Shown here in pieces: positions 38,338 through 56,316 of a stretch of 64,000 nucleotides of DNA. The stretch's first letter is position 1. The number at the start of each line of letters is the position of its first letter. The DNA comes from Onchocerca volvulus. Taxonomy: Eukaryota; Nematoda; Chromadorea; Rhabditida; Onchocercidae. The position numbers and the translations under genes are program-made. The notes beneath the pieces were generated by a model, which searched no databases, had not been told where the DNA came from, and saw nothing but the letters and a program-made list of their open reading frames with translations. The stretch is from contig HG738139.1 of the NCBI GenBank assembly GCA_000499405.2, forward strand, positions 14,332,747 through 14,396,746, written 5' to 3'.

Positions 38338-39204
38338 GAATGAATGAAATAATATCAACAACAAATTAATTTATCGAACCTTACAAATTTTCCAGCAGCA
38401 CGAAAAATTCTCATGCAATATTGGAATGTGACATGTCGCAAGTCCCGCTTTTCATACTAGATCCTTTTCTTTTGTTAAATATTTTTTTAATATTGTGGAT
38501 TATGGATAGTGCAAAAAATTAATCTGTCAGAATATTATAAGAAGAGGAAAGGAATAAACGACTGAACAAAAATGAAACATAAGTATTACACTTTAATATA
38601 ATAATCAATTCTAAATAACGACAAAAATATCGCAGTTTTAAGAGTAGAAATAAAATAACCATACATACGACAAATTGGATTTTTTTTTTGACTCAAACTA
38701 TATCATATAAATTATTGTTACTATATCCATTTTATTACATTTAATAAGTATTTTTGTAAGGATCAATAAAACTTACTTAATGTCATGAAAGTGGTCAAAA
38801 AATTCAATAAAACCTCTTAAGAATTTGACAGAAAAATTAAGAATGAGCAGAAATCTCTTAATATACTCCATAAATTACACCATTTACGCAAAAACTATAG
38901 CCGACATATATGTGACCACAAATCTAAAATTAATAAATGATGAAAATTTGCAGCTTAACATATTTCTGCAGCGAATCTTCTGCGAAAATTAGCAAAACAA
39001 CGCCAATCCGCAATGTTGCAAAGTGCATATGCGTCAGATACATGCATCTCACGTTTCACAAAACTCATATTTTTACTTTTAATAATGCATGCATCTTGAA
39101 CAGCACAGAAATGCTTCATTTAGCTAGACGACAAAACAATTGAAAACTTTTGCAGTGTAAATGGAAGGCACCAATATGAATGAGATATATCAGAAAAATA
39201 CATG

Positions 39205-43661
<4,457 letters not shown>

Positions 43662-44503
43662 TTAAAAAATCTCTATCAAGTTTTTTATACTTAAATTTGA
43701 TGAAATGATCGATGATTCGATGAAATATTAATAAGCATTAAATAGTATTGTTCAACAGAGAAGCATATTGAATTATCAAAAAATACAAAGAAAATCTTCC
43801 AATCTCTTCGAAATATTAGGATAAGATATGAATAAGAATTGGCTATCGATATATATGAATGTTAGCTATTATCTTTTTAATATATTTGCAATTTTTTGAA
43901 ATTCAATTTTAATAATTGGAATAAAAATTTGACATTTCGTAAGATTTGTAGGCTTAAAACGAAAAAATCAGGAAAAAAATCAGAGTAAATCATTACATGT
44001 CGCATCTATATTTGTTTTTTTGATCTGATAAAAAGAAATGAGAATGAATAATAGAAAAAAAGAATGAAAAGATGATAATGATGATAATGATAATGATAAT
44101 GATAATGATGATGATGATAATAGTTGATAAATGCCAATGATGACAATGATTCGTTGCATTTCGCAGCACATTTTCGATCCATTTAAATATATCTGTTGTG
44201 CAAATATATAAAATTATCAAATGATGGGAAGAGAATGACGTGTTATCATCATCAAAAAAAAAAAAAAAATTCCGACTGTTACTCGTAAATTTAAAACTTT
44301 TCATCGTAAGCAAGAAAAATAACAAATAAATTCTCATCATAATGATTAATCATTATTAGGAAGAGAAATAATTCGAATAAATCACATCATAATGATAATT
44401 TATTATTAAATTCCATGCAAAGATTTATTCTTTTGTTATACTTTGAATATTTGATGCTAATAAAATTTTTAAACTTTTAAATAAAACTACGAAAAAATTT
44501 TTT

Positions 44504-44507
<4 letters not shown>

Positions 44508-44565
<58 letters not shown>
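44508..44565. repeat. Poly(A) tract of 58 bases
   Basis: Uninterrupted A run in the R-Smad upstream spacer. Confidence 0.9.
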
Positions 44566-44567
<2 letters not shown>

Positions 44568-45999
44568 TATGTTTTCAATTGATATATCAATGATGATCGT
44601 TGATCGATCAGGTGCGAATATGAATTTTGTAATATTAGAGATAATAAAACAAAATATTTTTTAGTATTTCTAATATTCTAATTTTTATAAACTAACAAGC
44701 ATCTAATCTTTTGGTTCATTTTAATTTTCCCCAAAATTATTTTCCATGCTTTAGTGTTAAATTAAATTTATGTAATAATTAATTGGATGGATAGAAATGT
44801 ATGGAAACGAAAAATTGGCCTAATAATTTTCAATATTTCAATAATTTATCCATCAAAATTTATTATCCATATAATAATTTTTTCTAAAGTAATCAGTCAG
44901 TCACTGATTTCGCATTCTTCTGAGCCCAACTGCCTGCTATACACATCATATGTTTACCATTTTAACTAATTAACTAGTTAATTAATAATTTATATTGTAT
45001 TCTTTCACCTAATTTCTTCCATTGAAGAAATAAAAATTAAACTGATGTAAGAATCAGTAGAGGATAAGATATAATGGATCAATTAACTATCTGATCTTTA
45101 CATGACTGATAAGGTAGATTGGAGATAAGTGATTATTGAGAGATATTATATCCATAGTGATAAGAATTATCGTGATAAAATAAGCATAGAATGCTAAAAG
45201 TAACATGCATATATACAATGAAAACAATATAATTATAGGCAATTTATAGACAATAATATTTGATGAAGTATGAGTAAAAGAAGTAAGTGTCATTCCCTCC
45301 ATTGCATAATTGAGGTCAAAGGGCAAAGAGATATGAGTGACCATTACAACCACTGCCTAATATCTTCATATTTTATCATACTTTCGCAACAGTTCAGAAA
45401 AAATTGCACTAAATTATACAGAACTGACACGTGTCCCGATAACCTTTGACCTTTAATAACTAAAAATATGTAAACATAATCTATATATTACCACTGCTAA
45501 TGCGAAACTTCTTATAACTATTAGGAAATCTCTCCCCTTTTTCCTATTTATCTTTGCCTCTCTCTCTCTCTGAAGATATTTTTTTTTTCGACTAAAACAA
45601 AAAAATTCCGTAAAATAGAATTATGATGAGATTTAAATTTATGATTAATGCTATCGTGAAGGTCGTTGATCGATCATCATCTGTTTTCCAATAAAAATTT
45701 TGCCAGTCATTTTGACTATTTGATTTCCTGTTTCAATTTTCATCCAATTAAATGATTCATTGTTCGAAGAGATCAAATGATGAGATCAATATTTCACAAC
45801 ATTGCTAATAAATGCTTATAATTTTTTGAAAAATGAGAAGAGATTGAAAAAAATAATTGATTTCTGGAAGCATATATGCATATGCATATAGAGATGAGAG
45901 AAATGAGATAGAGATTGATGAAAGGTAATCATGCAATTCAAACAATTTCAAAATTTAAAGCATATAAAATACGAATGGTTAGGATAGGTTAGTTAGGAA

Positions 46000-46262
46000 T
46001 CGATCGATTCGATATTTCGATAGGAGAAGAGAATGATTAGCTAATAGATGGTAGGAAGGAGGTTGGAATGATGATTAAAGGTAAGATAGGTAAACTAAGC
46101 ATGGCATAACCTAACAACGATCCATCCATCCATACCCGACCCGATCGATCCGATATTTCGATATCGGAGAAGAGAAAGGTTAGCTAATGGAAGAAGGATC
46201 GGATGATGATTAAAGGGCGTAGAAAGCATAATATATCAACGTCCATTTGTCCATCAAATGTA
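46000..46262. repeat. Imperfect tandem duplication, unit about 130-140 bp
   Basis: Both units contain CGATCGAT(T/C)CGATATTTCGAT, then GGAGAAGAGAA, then GTTAGCTAAT or ATTAGCTAAT, then GATGATTAAAGG. Units start near 46001 and 46144. Confidence 0.75.
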
Positions 46263-46266
46263 ATGT

Positions 46267-46291
46267 AACCAACCAACCAACCAACCAACCA
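46267..46291. repeat. (AACC)n microsatellite
   Basis: About six AACC units in a row. Confidence 0.85.
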
Positions 46292-46414
46292 CCTAACAAT
46301 CAAACAATGATACATTTTCTGCGGCGATAAAGATTAGGACAAATGTGATTGAGCAATAATAATGGATCACTTTAGGTGGAGGAAACGCCAATCATTCGCT
46401 ATCATCGTGATGAT

Positions 46415-46557
46415 ACACGTGAAAATTTACTAATTGGAACACGTGAAAATTTATTAATTGGAACATGTGAAAATTTACTAATTGAAATACGTGAAAATTT
46501 GTTGAAACTGGAACACGTGAAAGTTTACTGATTGGAACATGTGAAAGTTTACTGAGA
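46415..46557. repeat. 24-bp minisatellite, six units, each with an E-box-like core
   Basis: Units read ACACGTGAAAATTTACTAAT with small changes. The core is CACGTG in three units, CATGTG in two and TACGTG in one. The array lies 2.8 kb upstream of the R-Smad start. Confidence 0.85.
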
Positions 46558-46626
46558 GAAGATGAATGAGAATCGGAATAATGATAAAAAATTACGATAA
46601 CGATAGGATAGGATAAGATAAGGATC

Positions 46627-46658
<32 letters not shown>

Positions 46659-46829
46659 AAACAGAATCTGGCAGAATCTGGAAGATTCAATCAACTTGTA
46701 ACTTGACAATCACAATTGAAGCATCTAGTGAATGAATCTTTTGACATTTCAATCATTCATCTATCATCATATCATCCCTAGAAGACATGCAAAAATTTAG
46801 TTTACAAATGAAAAAAAAAAAAAAAAAAA

Positions 46830-46895
46830 GATGAATGAGAATTTGGGATGAGAATCTGAGATGAGAATCTGGGATGAGAATCTAAGATGAGAAAT
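46830..46895. repeat. 13-bp minisatellite (GATGAGAATCTGG)n
   Basis: About five units of GATGAGAATCTGG with changes at the last two or three bases. Confidence 0.8.
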
Positions 46896-49800
46896 GAAAG
46901 AAACAGAATCTCTGCAAGGCATTTCATTCATTCAATTCGGCAATCACCTAAAAATTGTTTGAACGAAGACATATATACCCAATCATCATCATCTCAATAT
47001 CACACTACTACACATATACAATTTGAACAGAAACAGCAGCAGCAACAGCAACAGTCTCTTTTCATCTATTCCTTCCATCCTTCCTTCCTTCTTCCTCTTC
47101 TTCGCTCATTTTTTTTTTCGTTTTTTTTTTTTTTTTTTTGGCAAGAATCTTTCAAATCGTACATTATATTACATTTCTATAAGCAAAGTAGCAAAGCAAA
47201 CTGCGCGCATATTATGCACGCAGCAGCAGCAGCAACAAGAAGAAAGCAAAAGAAGAATCGCGACTGATAAGTCGTTGATAATAATCTAAATATTCATATC
47301 GGATTTCGAAATTTTGAGATAGATCAATTAAGCCCATTTGAATCATTCAACAAATGTAAGGAATTAATTTAAGAATTGCCATCTTAGAAATTGTTGCCAT
47401 AATATGTGAAGATATAAATAGACCGGAAGAATCGGAATTACTCTTACTCACCGGAAAATTATTGTTAATTCGATTTGTGTTGTATAAGTTAAAGTTTAAA
47501 TTAAAAAAAAAAAAAGATCTACCTTATTTCAACAATCTAGCTTAATATTCAATCTGTTTAAGATTTGGTGCTCAAATAAAAGATTTATAAGTTCAAGTTC
47601 AAAATAGAAAGATTTGTGAAAAAAAAAAAAAAAAGAAAAAAAAATCCAAATAAAAGATTTGTAAATTCAAGTATTGAAACTTAAGTTTGGCTATTGACTA
47701 AATTGAATGTTTGCTTTTATATTATCATAACAACATGAAAAGGAGAAATTATTTCATTATTCTCTTGCTAACATTGATAATTAATTCATTTTTCAAATAA
47801 TATCCTTTCTGTCAAAATTTTCTTCCAATTTCTTTTTATTAGCTTTCTTATTTTGAAAACATTTTCATAAAAATAGTCTCAAAACGATTCAAAAATTCAA
47901 GAAAAAAAAAAAGAGAAAAAAGAAAGTTTTTTTTTTTTTAACTAAAGTGAAATAATACTAGCAAAAGAGAACAGAAAGGAACATAGTACAGCGAATGATA
48001 GATTGTTGAAGAATAAAAAGGGAAAGATAAATTGACTAATTTTGAATTAATGAGGAAAATTTAAATCTATTTGTTCCTCATGAATATGCTAATATATTGC
48101 GGTTGAGGAAGAGGAAAATGAGAAAAATGATGATTTACGAATTGGTGAAAGACAAAGATCGTTTTGAACAAAATTTCAGAAAAGTAAGAAAAAAAAAATC
48201 AAAAATAAAATAAGTGGAAAGGTGAAACGATAATTGTTCGAAAAAATTTTTTTCAGATATTAAATTGATGTGTCGAAGCGCCGTTATGTCGCCGAAATTC
48301 GTAGACATATTGGAAGACGACTTAAAGCATCATTGTATAGAAACAATGTCACACACAATCAATTAATCGTCATTATCATTATCATCATTACTATCATTAT
48401 CATCGCCACAATCAACTATCATCATCAATCAATTACAAAATTGACACAATACCGCAATTTGTATTGATGTGATATGGTCTGACGTCGAAATGACTGCTTT
48501 TTTCGCACTTTTTTTTCCCTCGAATGTAACTAATATCACAAAAATGATTCGTTTTTTCACATCATCGGATTTATTTTGCTATTTTTTACACTTACATGAA
48601 CAGACTTTTAGGCCTCTCTCTCTCTCTCCCACACAGCAATATTCATGAAATTATGAAATTAATTCTATTTACTTATTAATAATAATTATTGAAATTATTT
48701 TCTAACTTAGTATCAGTCATTTTCAATTACGGAAGATCATTTTCTCACCTAACATCAATCGTTTTTAGATCAGGAGAAAAAATATATAAAAATGCTTCTC
48801 GTACATACATATATATCCAAAAAAAATAAAAGTTAATGGATAATATAACCAAAAGATATTTCACTTTTATCCTTCCGATTTAATATCCGTTTACTTTTTA
48901 TTTTTCTTTTTCTCAACATTTGGTTCATCCCATAGCACCAGTTTTGCTTACCGAATGATGCATTGGATATTTTCATATAAAAGTCATAATCCGGAAGTTT
49001 TCGTCACCGATTAATCATAATATTATTAACGTTTAAAAGAATGCATATTTGACATTTTTTTTTAATCCTTAATTTCAATTCATTTCAATAAATTACATTT
49101 TCAATATGCCTACTTTGCTTGATTTCGTTGTAATATTCAACATGACAAATTGTTTCAATAAATTTTGACACCTTATTGCATGTTTAGATGAATGCTTCGT
49201 CATTAGCATATTTGGAAAAAATTACGAAAGCTCAAAGATTTCTATCCATTGTATCAAAATATGATATAATATGCGGCAATTTGTTGTAATGTGTGAAAAA
49301 GATGACAAGAAAGGCAACAAGAGATTACTAGGAAATTTCATGAGAAAAAGTGGAAAACAATTTCAGTAAATCAGATGATGATGTTTGATTTATGCTATGA
49401 TCTCATACTAAAATAATTTTGGGATTATTTTTATTAGTTTATGGACATCTTATTATATTATCTTGGTAATAAAATGTCCATGAATCAACAATTATGCTTG
49501 ATATAAAATAACATGTACTGTAATAGATAAAAATATAACATAACTAATTATTGTAAAGAGAAATAGAACAAAAAACATAACTTATAATTAATTTATAATA
49601 ATACAGTGCAACAACTTGTAGAATAAAACAATTGAACATTATCAAATATTTTGAAATAATGATATTAATTCATTATTTCGAAATCAGTATGTAAAAATAA
49701 GACGTGGTAAAGTTTTCATATGTCTTAAAGCACGTTTTGTGATGAAATGGGAGTTCCTTAAACCATCAAACGGGAATATGAATATATGATCATGAAGCAA

Positions 49801-49982
49801 AACAAATTAAACAAAACAATAGAGGTATTAACCCCGTAACTAGAAACATATAATTTAGATCTATAATAAAAAAACAAAGACATGCACAAATACAGAGATT
49901 TATCATCAAAAAAAGTGGCATACAATAGTTGAAAGAACACTGTGAGCTCAAGTGCATATCATATAGGCAGCCATTAATACGA

Positions 49983-52900
49983 TCATCTTTCTTCTTCATC
50001 ATCTATTCTGCTTTTATGTAACTCGAATAGTTTGGCAAGCTGAATGTAAAAATTCTTAGATTTAATAAAATATTTAACAAGAATTCAGATGATCCACAAC
50101 TAAAGCCTAAATGTGAAATCTAAGACTGAAATCAGTATGCAACTGAAATCAAAACTACAGAATTACAGAATTAAAACTAATATGTGATAAAATCAAAATA
50201 CGCTTAGAGTTTAAGAACATGAGCTATTATTAAAAATTGAGCTTTAAATGTTGCTGAAAAAAAAAAGAAACGATTCTCCGTTTAAGTAAGCTTATGCATT
50301 TATAAAATTCATAGTAAATGATTACCTCTTTGAAATTGTCATGCTCACGTCCGTCTGCGATAAGTCGTCGTGCAATCTCAATACCTGGACCAGAAATATT
50401 TAGCAACAGCACACCCATGATAACTTTGCCATCAAGATAAAACACAACTCCTTTTTTGATCTCATCAACCTATAAGTTTAACACTGTTGAAATATATGGA
50501 CGTTATTTATTTCTAACATCATATTTAAAAAAAATTAAATTGAAAAAAGCCTCTTTCACAACCATTTTGTTATTAAAGGACATGATTAGAGAGGACCTAA
50601 ATTTAGAAATGAACAAACTGAAATGTCAGGATAGAATTAGCATTAACTGTTTAACCTTGCTTTTAGTATCTGCCAAAACCGACACTGTCCTAAATCTTGA
50701 ATCAGTTCTACCAACTGCTTCCAAGTGAATAGTTGGTGCTATGACGGAATAATACGAAGATTGATGCCAGTACGGTCTGTTCGCTGGAAAAAAAAATTAT
50801 CCAGCATTTGTGGAGATATCAGCTGACATGATGAAAAAGAAAGATTGTTTAAAGCAAGTTAATAGAATGTTTTTTTCTTTTTTGAGCCTAAAATGATAAC
50901 GTGATAACAATTGAAAATAAGAAAAGTTGTGAAAAAACAAAATAATACCCCCAGTCATGTTTTCACCCGCGAGACGTCCAGTTATCTGAGCATGTTCCCA
51001 ATGCTCCATTCTTCTCCGACCAAGTTTAACATCGTAAAAGCTACTTGCATCGCCAGCAACCCAAACATTTGACCGAGCACGCAGTTCAGCATCAACTACA
51101 TAACCACCATTCACCTATTATAGGATTAGGCAAGCTAATGGTATTGAAAAGAAACTGCTGATAAGCATTTGTTTCATAGAGTTAGAATAAAATGTATTTT
51201 TACTTCAAAAAAAAAAAAAAAAAAAAGAAAGAACCATACGGGGTCAATTTCCAAGCCGCATGATTTTGCCAAATCTGTATTCGCAGATATACCTACTGCC
51301 ACAATGATATGATCCGTGCTTATAATTTCTGTAATGCATAATCAGTCCCTCACTAAACATAATCACCAGGATAATTTAACGCAATATATATCCATGTAAT
51401 AACATTATAAGTTGAATAAGATCCAACGTCATACACTATTGCTTATTAAATTCCTTAGTTTTATCTCCCGTGGATTAACATAATAGTAATTCATGCTAAC
51501 ATACTCTTGTCAATACATATTATCTCTTTGCATTTTGCTTTAAGCTTAGTGAGACATCTTATTATGCCAAATATCTCGAACAATTGTTATTTATTTTATA
51601 TATTTCAAGAATCAAAATCGAATACCTCCTGTCGCTAGTTGTAAGCGAAGTTTACCATTTTCATCTACTGTAACACGTTTAAGCTCCTTCTCGGACATAA
51701 CATTAACACCACTTTTACGTAATTCGCTGGTTGCATACTTGCTCAGAAATTGCGGTAAGATTTCAGCAACATTGCCTTTTTCTCCGAATATCTGAAATGA
51801 AAGAAAGAAGTACTCATAAAGAGTTTACATATAAATGTAAAATCCAGATTATGCATTTATTTCATGTTTACTATAAATTTGGTTAAATTCGATCTTCAAT
51901 AGTAAGTGAAAAGTATTTTAGTAGAAATTTGAATCAATATATGAAGAACCTGGCTTTTTTTTTTTTAAAAACATATGAAAAGTAGTATGAAGCGCAGTGC
52001 TTTTAGGAATAATACTCGTCACAGTTTTACAACTGTTACGATCAAAATGAATATTAATATATTTTTATTATTTAAAATCAAAACTTGCCTGACGAATTTG
52101 TAATCCTTGCTTTCCAAAGCGTCGGTTCAATGAGTTCGCTAACTCCGAACCCAAAAAACTACCGCCAATAATCGTTATAGATTCACTTTTTCGCGCTACT
52201 TCATCTAATTTGCGGAAATCATCAATCTGTAACTATCAAATTTAAAGCCATATCCAATTCAAATGAAAAAAAGGAAAAAATATACAATAGATTGATACAA
52301 ACCGTTCGGAACAATGTCACCCTCCGCTTTACTTCCTCATCAGCATCTTCGATTACTGGTAACGATTTTGGTTGTCCTCCTAAAACATTGTGATAAAAAA
52401 TAAGCCCTTCTCGGAGTGAATAAAACAGTTAAATCATTATAAACCTGTTTTTAGTGCGAAGCGCTAAGCCCAGCTGTGCTTTTTTATAATTGTTCAAACA
52501 TCCGAAAATAACTCTAGTAAAAAGTTTTCTTTAATAAATAAAACAAGAAAAAGACAAATTAAGAAACAGAAAAGAGATTTTTTGTATAAACACAAACTTC
52601 TACCTGTTGCTATTAGACACTTCTGATATTTCAATGAACGTCCATCGTCAAGATACGCTGTTTGTGTCGCCAAATCGAGCTTCACAACTCGATGCCCACT
52701 AATTAACGATACACCACCATGTTCAGCTGATTCAATTTCACTTGGCGCCAAGAAAAATCCCGGGGCTTCAAAATATACATCCCGCTTCCTTCCACTATAA
52801 CCTTTATATTCCAAAGTTTCAGCTACCTAAATGAATTTACAATCTTTCCAAAATATTTCAACGTGAGCATTCCAATGTATTTAAATCGTTAACACAAGAC

Positions 52901-55402
52901 TGCAAAACATGTTTAAGACTCGTAGTCAATTAGGTCATTAATAGAAAATAATTAAGAATAAACTAACCTGATTTTCTCCATACCACCACAATTCTTTCGA
53001 TAATGGAGGTCGATTATATGGTAGATGCTTCTCATCACCTATTATTAGCACTTTGGCATCTGCATCTCGAGCCCTTATTGCTAAAGCAGCGTAATACGAT
53101 GCCGTACCGGAACCTATCAGCAAATAGGGTATTTCTTTGGGTAATTTTTTCGGGTCTACTATAACTTTCTTTTCTTTCGTTCCCGCTGCACTAGTTTCTT
53201 CTGGAACTATGAATTCCTCACTGACTACTGCCTTTTTCCCCTTGATTGAAGTTAGGGAAGAATCAGCAGAAGTGTCACCTTTCACATCTTTCTCAGTACC
53301 AACGATTGCCTCTGTTGCTTCCTAAAAGAATCCTAATTACTTCATGTTTCTATGTTACATTTTATTAGGGAGCAGGTTAATCTCATTCATAGATTAATCC
53401 CAGAAAAGTATTGATTGGACAGCAAATGTAACCATAATATGATGGCCAAATTAAAATGTTGACACTTCCAAATGTTAATCCTGTTATCGATGCTGCCAGA
53501 AATTCAATGAATTGTTAGTTTTACCAGTAAAATTAAAATATACTTTGGATTTTGTCATGTGGTTCCGGCCAAAATCATGTCATGCCTTTTGTGGAAAATA
53601 CCAATGCAACCACAATAAGCCACATTCAAATCTTTATCGATAATTATTCAGCAATTCTTAGCTACCTATAGCCAAAGAAAATAACAAGATTATTCGAAAG
53701 TAAGAAGGGAAATTGCGAAAAATATAAGAAATATAAGGTTAAAGCTGCATAAGAAACTAAACTAGAAATTTCATATCGAGAAGAGAGAATATTAAGAAAT
53801 TATGGATGCCATATGAAATAGATGAAAAATCGTAACAAATCTTATTCTATTCAAAACTATAAAAGATAGATATCCTTATAAACCAACTACTTGAAGCTAT
53901 AAAAGAAAGAGATTAGAGTTGTAGAATGAATGGGCGAAATATGGCAATATTTCAATTAACGACAAATGAAAAACGACATCCTGATTTAGTTATTCAACAA
54001 GAATACAATTTCTTAGTGCTTATTGCTATTTAGAGTGGAAATATAGGACAGAAAAAGAGAAGCAGAAGAAAAGCTAAAGCGAGGCAGGATAAAGACCTTA
54101 GCTCAAAAAAAAAAGTATAACTTGAGGTATTAACATAATGCACTAAACATAGGAAATAGATAGTTTTAGAAAAAGTAATGAATAAATGAAAAAGATACTA
54201 ATGTTTGACCTTTTCGCTACTATCAATAGCCAATGCTGCGCCAGCTGCACCAGCGCCTGCTAATGCTTTGCCTCCACCTGAACTACCATCATTTGATTCC
54301 GGGGATTTTTTGCCCTTATGACGTTCTCGGTACGACTTCACTGGTGCTCGTGCATTGAATGGCCAAATATCTTCGATAAAAAATACCTAAAATTATGACT
54401 ACCGGATCTTATGATATAAAAATTCCCGAATCATATTTGTTGCTCATTATAGCAACTACCAAACTAATCTTTCTGGCCTTACCAGCACTGATAACTATTT
54501 GATCCAGAACTTTAATGGCAATCGGAGGATGTTTCATAGAAATTGAGTGTTTATATCCTTATATGAAAATATACAAAAAAGAAAAAATTCAGTGTAAACT
54601 AACCCAATAAAAGGTTACAGCAAAAAGTATTATTGAGCCATAGAAATACAAATTGAAGGTAGGCATAAAATCTTTCTTCGCTTCCTCAAATTTTTTGAAA
54701 GGAATTGGTATATCATCATGAGTTGTCGGAGGACCAGGATTAATATGATGCAAATCTTCAACTTTCATTTTCGCCTGCAATCATAAAGTATGAATATGAG
54801 AGCCAATAGTTTGCAATAAACGCATGAATACAGACGATAAAATTGTTGATGTCAAGTAATGTATCTATTGGAAAATCTTTTATAATTTCATGTCAAAATC
54901 GAGAACAATTAAAGTTTGTAAGCTAATGGAGATGTCAGACAATTTTGAGGAATCATTACATTAAATAGCAGAATCATAAACCTTTATTTCTATTATAGTT
55001 CAAGTAATGTATTTATGTCAATAGAAAAAATTAAAATTGAAAAATACATGTTTTATTTTTATGAGAAAGTTAAATAGTCAACACTGAACCAAATATTTAT
55101 GAGCATTTAAAATAACTGACCAAGCATTTTTGCAATTATATACCTAATACATCTAATCATACATGAATGCATTATTGTGTAATGAACGTTTTCCAGCGTA
55201 TATTACAAAATGATGAAGAACAGCATAAATTTTGACGAACCAATTTCTGCAATCCTGGAGGCAGAGTGCTTAATTTATCATCATTTGATGTCGTACTGCT
55301 ACTACTACATCTAAATATTGTAGTAGCGGAAGGACTGAGCAAATGTACAAGTTTGAGGCGATATAATTGCGGTCCCACTGTACAAAGCCGACGTAGCGTC
55401 AT
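49983..55402 (-). CDS. wah-1: Apoptosis-inducing factor, mitochondrial (AIFM1/WAH-1)
   Basis: FAD/NADH oxidoreductase of the mitochondrial intermembrane space; supports respiratory-chain assembly and promotes DNA degradation when released to the nucleus. Thirteen minus-strand exons: 55402-55241, 54774-54604, 54386-54210, 53321-52968, 52826-52604, 52379-52303, 52226-52089, 51791-51626, 51328-51240, 51114-50949, 50783-50656, 50469-50326, 50039-49983; 683 residues, close to WAH-1. Residues 1-54 are a basic, Ser-rich import signal. Residues 55-111 hold THDDIPIP and a hydrophobic span. FAD motif [13 protein letters not shown] lies near 236-248, then [18 protein letters not shown] motif [14 protein letters not shown] is near 403-416, and [19 protein letters not shown] near 538. 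The C-terminal domain ends [11 protein letters not shown]. The intron after 52089 appears to use a GC donor. Exon 1 to exon 2 donor (GTTCGT) is the least certain join. Confidence 0.92.
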
Positions 55403-56316
55403 CAATGATCGAATGAAATCCTGCAATATATATTATTTAGATTTAGCCGTAAAGACGTAAACAGACGGAAAAAACATGACATCACCCACATCTTTCTTTT
55501 CCCCCATAAGCACCCCACTTAATTACGCACATCAACAACATCTAATGTTTTTATAATTCACAAAACAAAACATGATTTGTGAAATATTCCGTGTGTGAAG
55601 CGAGAAGTAAGCTGCAGCTGAAAATCTCAGACAAACGTACGCCACAATGTACTTGAACATTTTAATTTGGAAACTGGAATGATTGTGCATGATATTCCGT
55701 CGTTCAATTTATAGTAGGATGAAGTTAAGAAAGCATAATTTCATAGAGCGAACTGTGGCCGTAATTTCATCGAGCGGAACTCCCACTTCAGTGATTTCAC
55801 GTGAGAAAATCTATTTAATTTTTATATTATTAATCAGGATGAGTTACAGCAACGCTTGTATAAAAACATGCGCGTATTCGAATGCAACGTTATGTCGAAA
55901 TTTCAAAGTAATAGGTAAATATTTCCGATATCTAAGATTTTGAATTAATATAGATGAGGCGGGTGTTGAAGAACTTCCGGAGGTTTAAAATTTTGAACGA
56001 ACATTGACATTTTTATTTATATAGAAGAGCTGGACCCGGATACGCGAAGCGTGGCCGGCGCCCATAGACTAACTGGATCAGCCATGCAGAGCGTATTATA
56101 TGCATGCAAGATCGTACATAAAGTCATGTAGATGTACGCTTCTTGCATATATGCTCATTTAAATGTCTTACCACTGCCTGCCATCTTCTACGTTGTGATG
56201 ATTTTACGATTTCGATGGAGTAAAGCATCCTTTTATTTTGTATCGTTTTGAGATGAATTAATGTTTGATAAGAGTTAAAGAAGATATATCTTGCTAAGCA
56301 GTCTGATAGCTACGGC
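55403..56316. other. Upstream region of the AIF gene with repeat sequence
   Basis: Contains a probable trans-splice acceptor for the AIF gene (minus-strand TATATTGCAG, junction at 55421/55420) and, from about 55736, dispersed repeat sequence. No gene recognised. Confidence 0.5.
55736..56062 (+). repeat. Dispersed repeat copy, possible RTE-type retroposon 3' end, followed by a second head
   Basis: Contains GCGTATTCGAATGCAACGTT and GTCGAAATTTCAAAG like the copies at 37479 and 38161, and ends GACATTTTTATTTATATAGA at about 56025. Immediately after comes GAGCTGGACCCGGATACGCG and TGGCCGGCGCCC, which resembles the start of another unit, so units may be joined head to tail. Confidence 0.6.

Larger units (their letters stand above)
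34294..39204. other. Intergenic region with no supported gene
   Basis: About 4.9 kb of AT-rich sequence between MED19 (+) and the R-Smad gene (-), whose 3' ends converge. It holds a strong hairpin (34738-34806) and two copies of a dispersed repeat. Longer frames such as 37321-37662 run through the repeat and are not credible genes. Confidence 0.55.

Noticed and set aside
46887..47289. 126-codon frame with a glutamine run
   Set aside because: Driven by CAG/CAA and poly-T simple repeats; the overlapping frame at 47023 is equally long; no family or splice support.
48270..48467. 65-codon frame that could be a peptide hormone precursor (dibasic sites and a Gly-Arg-Arg)
   Set aside because: It starts at GTG, has an in-frame TAA just upstream and ends in a low-complexity isoleucine run, with no signal peptide.
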